From Thiothrix sp. UBA5583 (lineage in GTDB: Bacteria; Pseudomonadota; Gammaproteobacteria; Thiotrichales; Thiotrichaceae): a stretch of DNA of 64,000 nucleotides. Position numbers and translations under genes: made by a program. The notes below the pieces were generated by a model. It was not told the origin of the DNA and searched no databases. It saw only the letters and a program-made list of their open reading frames with translations. This document shows positions 58,922-64,000 of this stretch, piece by piece. Within the stretch, counting starts at the first letter, position 1. Each line of letters opens with the position of its first letter. The DNA is taken from the NCBI GenBank assembly GCA_002425225.1, contig DILV01000028.1:1-64000 (forward strand), given 5' to 3'.

Positions 58922-60117
58922 GCCTGCAACTCCTTGCTCCATGTCCGCAGCCGTTCACGTCCCTTGTACCACAGCCAGGCAATGCCCATGATCAGCCCGC
59001 CGGAAATGATCAACCCCACGCCGGTAGCTGCTAGCCCACCCATCGCTTGAAAATACAGGATGACGAAACGTGCTCCGATCAGGAATGTCACCAGATTGAA
59101 GGTGCGCTGATGCCCCACATTTCCGGCATGGATGGCGTACAGAAACAAAATCGCCAGCGTCAGCAAGGGGGCGCGGACATCATCTGCCTGCCAGAAGCTG
59201 ACCGTTTCATGATCGTATGTGTCGAACAGGCTGTAGCGTTGCTCACCGGTAAACAGCAGGTCAGGGTAGTAATACAGCAACAGCAAGGCCAGTGCTGCCA
59301 GCAACAGCAGCTTGTTGGTCAGGCGGTATTGCTGCTGCAACAGGATACCTATTGCCAGCAAGGCAGCCACGATGTAAGCAGGCAAATACCGGGAAGCCTG
59401 ATAATCCAGCAATTCCCCACCGGAACGGGCAATATCGGCAAACACTAGCGCGATAACCGCACCGACCTGAAACCAGAAAAACAGGCTGGAAGCAAACCCG
59501 TGCAGCCATTTGTTGCGCAGGGCAAGTTGGTACAACAATGCCGCCAGCAGCGGAGCCAGCAACAAGGCTGCCGGAAACTCATCCAGTGTATGCCGGAAAT
59601 GTGTACCCACGCCTGCCACAATGCTCCAGACGAGGCCGGAAAGGAACAGTGTTACCCAGAAAAAGCGGGTAAACAGGCTATGGGCAAACAGACTGAGTAA
59701 AGCAGTGATCAGCGCCCAGAACAGCAGCGCGTGATACCAAGCCCCACCGGAATGGAATATTTGTGAAATCAGGCCGATGCTGGCAAGGCAGAGCAGCATG
59801 AAACCCACCACCAGTACTTCAAACCACACCCCTTGTGACTGGTTGGGGTATTGCCAGTAAATGCCTGCCGCCAGCAATGCCAACAGGGTAAAATTGGCAG
59901 CCAGTTTGACCGTATCAGGGATGTCTGCCCAGTTGGAGGCAATCAGGGAAATGACTCCCAGCCCGATGATGGCTGACCCCAGGATCATCAGGCTGTAAAG
60001 CCACCAGTTAGAACGCTGCGGGTGGCTGGTTTCAAAAGCGAGGATAGCCTCGTGCTGAGTCGGGCTGATCAGTCCAGCCTGTACCCAGCGTTGCAGTTTG
60101 TTTGCCATGATGCTCAT
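58918..60117 (-). CDS. DUF2157-family membrane protein
   Basis: A 399-residue protein with a short N-terminal soluble helix (NKLQRWVQAGLISPTQHEAIL, typical of DUF2157) and about 10-12 membrane segments. A charged loop with TFDTYD-like residues (LFDTYDHETVSFWQADDVRAP) lies near residue 300. The function is unknown. It is translationally coupled to the GDYxxLxY gene and lies 18 bases after oxyR on the same strand. Confidence 0.85.
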   Translation of the reverse strand: MSIMANKLQRWVQAGLISPTQHEAILAFETSHPQRSNWWLYSLMILGSAIIGLGVISLIASNWADIPDTVKLAANFTLLALLAAGIYWQYPNQSQGVWFEVLVVGFMLLCLASIGLISQIFHSGGAWYHALLFWALITALLSLFAHSLFTRFFWVTLFLSGLVWSIVAGVGTHFRHTLDEFPAALLLAPLLAALLYQLALRNKWLHGFASSLFFWFQVGAVIALVFADIARSGGELLDYQASRYLPAYIVAALLAIGILLQQQYRLTNKLLLLAALALLLLYYYPDLLFTGEQRYSLFDTYDHETVSFWQADDVRAPLLTLAILFLYAIHAGNVGHQRTFNLVTFLIGARFVILYFQAMGGLAATGVGLIISGGLIMGIAWLWYKGRERLRTWSKELQA

Positions 60118-60135
60118 GGATGCGTTGCCTGTTTG

Positions 60136-61053
60136 TTATTGGTCGGTTTGCCCAGGCAGATTCTGCCAGCTCGTGCGGATGAACTCGCCCAGCGCGATGA
60201 ATTCACTTTCACGTGCACTGCCACGCCGCCAGGCCAAACCAATTTCACGAAAACTTTCCTCTGGTAGTGGCCATGTTTTCACTTCAGTGCCGCTTAGCAA
60301 CGCTGAGCCTTTGACCATTTCCGGGAGGTAGGAAATGCCAAGGTCGGCATCAACCATTTGCACCAAGGTCAGCAGGCTGCTGGCGGTGAAACGGCTGATT
60401 TTGTCCATATCCTGCAAATGGCAGGCCGACAGGGTGTGGTCACGCAGGCAGTGACCATCTTCCAGCAACAGGATGCTTTCCGGGTTTAGCTCATCGAAAA
60501 TGTAGCGGTTGGGACGGGTATGTTGGGTATCTTCCCGGCAAGCCAGCAGGAAACGGTCTTTGAATAACGATTGCACTTCCACACTGCGCAGGGCATAGGG
60601 CAGGGCGATGATGATGAGATCCAGCTCACCATTCATGAGTTTTTCGTAGACCCGCTGGGTAATGTCTTCCGTCAGGTACAGGCGCAATTGGGGAAACCTA
60701 TTGCGCAAGGCGGGTAGTACATGCGGCAGCAAAAAGGGAGCAATGGTGGGAATCACGCCAACCCGCAATTCACCCGTCAGGGGAGCATGGTTGCTACGCG
60801 CCAGTTCCACCAGATTTTCCATGTCACGCAAACAACGGCGGGCTTCGGCAGCAATTTGTCGCCCGATGTGGGTGACGGTGACGTTTTTGTTGGTACGGTC
60901 AACCAGTTGCACCTCCAGCGTGGTTTCTAGCTCGCGGATGGCAGTACTAAAGGCGGATTGGGAAACAAAACAGGCTTCGGCTGCCTTGCCGAAATGTTCG
61001 TGGCTTTCCAGTGCTATGAAGTAGCGAAGCTGTTTGACGGTGGGCAAGTTCAT
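60136..61053 (-). CDS. oxyR: Hydrogen-peroxide-sensing LysR regulator
   Basis: A 305-residue OxyR. N-terminal LysR helix-turn-helix (TVKQLRYFIALESHEHFGKAAEACFVSQSAFSTAI region), then the periplasmic-binding-like sensor domain. The redox pair Cys-x8-Cys in LLEDGHCLRDHTLSACHL matches E. coli Cys199/Cys208. I use the ATG at 61053 after GAGG. It activates peroxide defence genes; tpx at 42.1 kb is a possible target. It lies between fadJ-like and DUF2157 genes on the same strand. Confidence 0.94.
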   Translation of the reverse strand: MNLPTVKQLRYFIALESHEHFGKAAEACFVSQSAFSTAIRELETTLEVQLVDRTNKNVTVTHIGRQIAAEARRCLRDMENLVELARSNHAPLTGELRVGVIPTIAPFLLPHVLPALRNRFPQLRLYLTEDITQRVYEKLMNGELDLIIIALPYALRSVEVQSLFKDRFLLACREDTQHTRPNRYIFDELNPESILLLEDGHCLRDHTLSACHLQDMDKISRFTASSLLTLVQMVDADLGISYLPEMVKGSALLSGTEVKTWPLPEESFREIGLAWRRGSARESEFIALGEFIRTSWQNLPGQTDQ

Positions 61054-61137
61054 GGCAACCTCAAGATTATCGTTTTTGAAGTTTACCACTTGGATAATAT
61101 TCTGTTTTCTGTATGGTTGTAAAAAAACTTTTTCTTG

Positions 61138-63057
61138 TTACGGCAATGTCATCCTGGTTGTTGCAGTGAAATGCAGCGGCCCACCCCGGAATGGCGCAAA
61201 CCCCATACCAAAAATCACACTGGCATCCACCAGATCGGCATCTTCCACAATACCTTGTTCCAAACAGATATGGGCTTCACGGATCATCGGTTCCATCAGG
61301 CGGGATTGCAGCGAAGTGTGGTTGCCGTTCCATGTGGCTTTTTCGGTTTTCATCATTTTGCCGTGCCGGTAACGGTAGAAACCTTCGCCGCTTTTTTTCC
61401 CCAGTTTGCCTGCCTTGGTTAGGTGGTAAATGCTCAGGGGCAGTTCCATCCCCAGTTTGCGTTGGAGGATTTCGCCAATTTGCTGGCAAACATCCAGCCC
61501 GATGACATCTGCCAGTTCCAGCGGCCCCATTGCCATACCACAATCGCGTGCGGTGGCATCAATGATGGTGGTAGGAATGCCTTGCTGTTGCAGGCGTATA
61601 CCTTCCAGCAGGTAAGCCATGAGGATACGGTTGACCAGAAAACCGGCGGAGCTTTTGACTGGCAACGGCAGTTTGTCGATATGACGGACAAAGGCACAGG
61701 CACGCGCCAGTAGATCACTATCCTGCACGTCAGGCTCGTGGGCAATTTCCACCAGTGGCATTTGCCTGACCGGATTGAAAAACTGCAAACCAATCAGTCG
61801 CCGGGGTTCGCGCAGGCTGTTGTTGATGTCTTCCAGCGGGATGCAGGAGGTATTGGTGGCAAGGATAGCGTCGGCACGGGCTTTGCGTTCCAGTTCGGCG
61901 AAAAGCTGGCGTTTGGCTTGCGGGTTTTCGCTGATGGCTTCGATGATAACGTCTGCCTTGCTGACCTGTGCGCCGTGCGGGTCTATCAGCAGGGTATCCA
62001 TATTGGCTTGCGGCATTTGTGCGGTGGCATTTGCCAGTGCCGCCGGGGCGCGGTCTTGCAGGCTGACACGTAAGCCGTGGTGTATACACCACGCGGCAAT
62101 GGCAGTGCCCATTGTGCCTGCACCCACGATATGGACATGTCGGGGCTGGAACTGTCGCTTGTCGCCAAAGGCTTTCAGACGGTTTTGCAGGAAAAAGATT
62201 CGCACCAGATTGCGGGCTGTTGCACCCATCGCCAGTTGGGCGACAGACTGGGCTTCAGCCTGATACATATCCACAGGGTTGCCACCGTGTTTTTCCCACA
62301 GGTCAATCAGGGAGTAGGGTGCGGGGTAATGTTCCGGTCTGGCTTGTTCTGCAACCTGCTGGCGCAGTTTGATGGCAAGCAGTTTGCGCGAAGGGGCCAG
62401 TTTGCCGATGGCAGCGACATGCAGCGGTGCTTTGGCTTTGGCGGGCAGTGTCAGCAGGGTCTGGATGGCAGTTTCACGCAGGCGTTCCACAGGCACGCAG
62501 TTATCTACCAGCCCAAGCGCTTGTGCTTGCTGCGGGCGTAACAGTTTGCCGGTGAGCATGATGTCCATCGCATTCAGCACGCCAAGTTTGCTGATGGAAC
62601 GCACCGTGCCACCAAAACCGGGGTGAATGCCGAGTTTGACTTCCGGCAAACCTAGCCGGGTGTCGGGTGTGGTGCTGCTGATGCGGTAATCCAGTGCCAG
62701 CGCCAGCTCCATGCCACCACCCAGACAAACGCCGTCAATCATGGCAAGGGTTGGGCAAGGCAAATCTTCAAACTGTTGGCAAACAGCCTGCCCCTGGCGG
62801 ATGAATGCCAAAGCCTGTTCATTGCTGGTGAGGCTGGTAAAGTGCTTGATGTCAGCACCTGCGACGAAACTGCCGGGTTTGGCGGAACCAACCACCAGCC
62901 CACGCGGCTTAAGCGAGCGAATTTCAGTGCAGGCACGCGCAAGTTCGGCGAGTACGGCAGGTGTGAGCAGATTAGTCGATTCTCCCTGCACGTCCAGACT
63001 GAGCCACGCCAGACGTTGCTCGTCAACGGTTAGTTGCAGGTGTTGAAACCCGTTCAC
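61138..63057 (-). CDS. fadJ: Bifunctional enoyl-CoA hydratase / 3-hydroxyacyl-CoA dehydrogenase (FadJ-like)
   Basis: A 639-residue beta-oxidation enzyme. The N-terminal crotonase domain has VAGADIKHF, DGVCLGGGMELALALDYR and the catalytic Glu in RLGLPEVKLGIHPGFGGT. The dehydrogenase part has the NAD motif HVHIVGAGTMGTAIAAW (about 310), LATNTSCIPLEDI, GLQFFNPVRQMPLVEI and SAGFLVNRI. It is shorter than E. coli FadJ/FadB (714/729). The start is GTG at 63057 after GGGAGAGG. It follows fadE by 106 bases; both are probably part of a fatty-acid degradation locus. Confidence 0.93.
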   Translation of the reverse strand: MNGFQHLQLTVDEQRLAWLSLDVQGESTNLLTPAVLAELARACTEIRSLKPRGLVVGSAKPGSFVAGADIKHFTSLTSNEQALAFIRQGQAVCQQFEDLPCPTLAMIDGVCLGGGMELALALDYRISSTTPDTRLGLPEVKLGIHPGFGGTVRSISKLGVLNAMDIMLTGKLLRPQQAQALGLVDNCVPVERLRETAIQTLLTLPAKAKAPLHVAAIGKLAPSRKLLAIKLRQQVAEQARPEHYPAPYSLIDLWEKHGGNPVDMYQAEAQSVAQLAMGATARNLVRIFFLQNRLKAFGDKRQFQPRHVHIVGAGTMGTAIAAWCIHHGLRVSLQDRAPAALANATAQMPQANMDTLLIDPHGAQVSKADVIIEAISENPQAKRQLFAELERKARADAILATNTSCIPLEDINNSLREPRRLIGLQFFNPVRQMPLVEIAHEPDVQDSDLLARACAFVRHIDKLPLPVKSSAGFLVNRILMAYLLEGIRLQQQGIPTTIIDATARDCGMAMGPLELADVIGLDVCQQIGEILQRKLGMELPLSIYHLTKAGKLGKKSGEGFYRYRHGKMMKTEKATWNGNHTSLQSRLMEPMIREAHICLEQGIVEDADLVDASVIFGMGFAPFRGGPLHFTATTRMTLP

Positions 63058-63163
63058 GCAAAAACCTCTCCCATCTCAGCAAATGCCCTTCTGTTTACCG
63101 ATGCACCGATATTAACAAGGATTGATTGCTGTATGATTAACAATCTTGCAATTTCTGCACACT

Positions 63164-64000
63164 TTACCCGGTTTGTTGCTGCTCCTGTAAGGGTTCCATA
63201 CCTGACTGGCGGAAATACTCCGCCGGGAAGTCATCCACCCGGATGGCATTCAGCACCGCCTTGCGGGCTGCCAGCAGTTTTTCCACACTGAATTTGTCCA
63301 GCAAGCCTTTGTCCCTGGCTTCGAGCATCGCCTCAGCCGCTGTATGGGCTGTCAGTTTGCCGTCTTTCATCAGTTTGCGTAGCTGCTTTTCAACATCTGC
63401 GGCTGCCAGCGTTTTATGCAGGGCATCTTCAATCCGCCCCATGCGGTCTGCCGGGTCGTTGGTGATGTAGACGCCTGCGGTCAGACGGTCGCGGGTGGCG
63501 GAAGGTTCCAGTGCCAGTTGCGCGACCCGGTGGATCAGCTTGTCATGTGGCGGGTGGAACGGTTTGCCATACGGGAACATCAGGGTACGCAAGGTTTTTG
63601 CCAGCCATGGTATCGGCAGGTTGTGGAAGGCTGCCAGCATTGCCTGTTGCGCCCGGTGGATGGTCAGGGTACAAGCGTATTCCATCAGCGGCAGATCCGC
63701 TTCCGGTTCTCCTTGGTCTTCAAAGTGCTTGAGGGTGGCGGAACACAGGTACAGGTTGGCAAGGATGTCCGCCATGCGCCCGGACAAACGTTCGCGCCGT
63801 TTCAGGTTACCACCCAGTGACAGGGCGGCATAATCCGCCAGCAGGGCAAACTGGCTACTCAGCCGGGTCAGATGCCGGTAATAACGGCGGGTATACGGCG
63901 TGCCGGAAACCACCAGCATGGCGTTGCTCAGCCCGTACCAGATGCTGCGCCCGAGATTGGCGAAAACATGCCTGATGTGCCCGGTGAACGCATGGTCGAA
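63164..64000 (-). CDS. fadE: Acyl-CoA dehydrogenase FadE, C-terminal part (partial)
   Basis: The frame is open through the window edge at 64000, so this is the C-terminal 278 residues of a longer protein; E. coli FadE is about 814. The visible part corresponds to the DUF1974 C-terminal domain: FDHAFTGHIRHVFANLGRS, SGRMADILANLYLCSATLKHFED, RAQQAMLAAFHNLP and FPYGKPFHPPHDKL. An internal Met at 63919 is not the start. FadE catalyses the first oxidation of acyl-CoA. The gap to fadJ (63058-63163) is AT-rich and may hold a promoter or processing site. Confidence 0.93.
   Translation of the reverse strand, partial: FDHAFTGHIRHVFANLGRSIWYGLSNAMLVVSGTPYTRRYYRHLTRLSSQFALLADYAALSLGGNLKRRERLSGRMADILANLYLCSATLKHFEDQGEPEADLPLMEYACTLTIHRAQQAMLAAFHNLPIPWLAKTLRTLMFPYGKPFHPPHDKLIHRVAQLALEPSATRDRLTAGVYITNDPADRMGRIEDALHKTLAAADVEKQLRKLMKDGKLTAHTAAEAMLEARDKGLLDKFSVEKLLAARKAVLNAIRVDDFPAEYFRQSGMEPLQEQQQTG

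Overview
The window is chromosomal DNA from a Gram-negative gammaproteobacterium. It carries LPS genes (lpxL-like, hldE, waaA, kdkA, heptosyltransferase), a Xanthomonas-type partial type II secretion operon, RF3, OxyR and a FadE/FadJ-type beta-oxidation pair. Gene content and protein style recall filamentous sulfur bacteria of the Thiothrix/Thiotrichales group, but that placement is inference. There is no phage, plasmid backbone, transposase or CRISPR array. Genes are dense, and many neighbours overlap by ATGA/GTGA.

Layout. 1-9.7 kb: housekeeping and accessory genes: prfC, trxC, a TauE/SafE exporter divergent from an FNR-like regulator, a tandem UspA protein, a UMF1-type MFS transporter, a glycosyltransferase/GMC-oxidoreductase pair and tRNA-Ser(GGA). 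9.8-16.8 kb: T2SS genes in the order L-M-N-D (lipoprotein secretin), a small lipoprotein and an abundant-looking secreted protein. 16.8-27 kb: a surface-glycan export cluster with a periplasmic parvulin, Wzm/Wzt ABC transporter, acyltransferase-like protein, methyltransferase, three glycosyltransferases and a double HAD-like protein. 27-32.2 kb: rplM-rpsI, then small accessory modules (MNT/HEPN pair, porin, an antitoxin with a truncated PIN toxin, a Cys-rich protein, vapBC).

32-48.4 kb: a very large FAD/Fe-S dehydrogenase, a PGPGW membrane protein, an ammonium transporter, DUF302 and SCP-2 proteins, a thiolase, thiol peroxidase, SlyD, a lauroyl-acyltransferase homologue, hldE, an FAD oxidoreductase, a BPSS1780-like membrane protein and an aldo/keto reductase. 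48.4-57.7 kb: LPS core/O-antigen genes (O-antigen ligase, two glycosyltransferases, two methyltransferases, waaA, kdkA, an OpsX-type heptosyltransferase, an LtaS/MdoB-like transferase). 57.7-64 kb: a cytochrome c lipoprotein with a [2Fe-2S] ferredoxin, a DUF2157/GDYxxLxY pair, oxyR, a FadJ-like bifunctional enzyme, and the C-terminal part of fadE, which runs off the right edge.

The main theme is the cell envelope: lipid A acylation, heptose activation, Kdo transfer and phosphorylation, core glycosylation, O-antigen ligation, a second glycan exported by Wzm/Wzt, and a T2SS outer-membrane channel. The most unusual items are: a REP-like palindromic repeat that codes the tail of one protein and a linker in Wzt; an acyltransferase homologue without its catalytic acid; a glycosyltransferase with tandem W-I-A-E-R-D repeats; an AT-rich insertion inside a membrane-protein gene; a terminator that supplies the ribosome-binding site of the next gene; and a possible small RNA downstream of the FNR-like gene. 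I found no clear wholly new multi-gene system.
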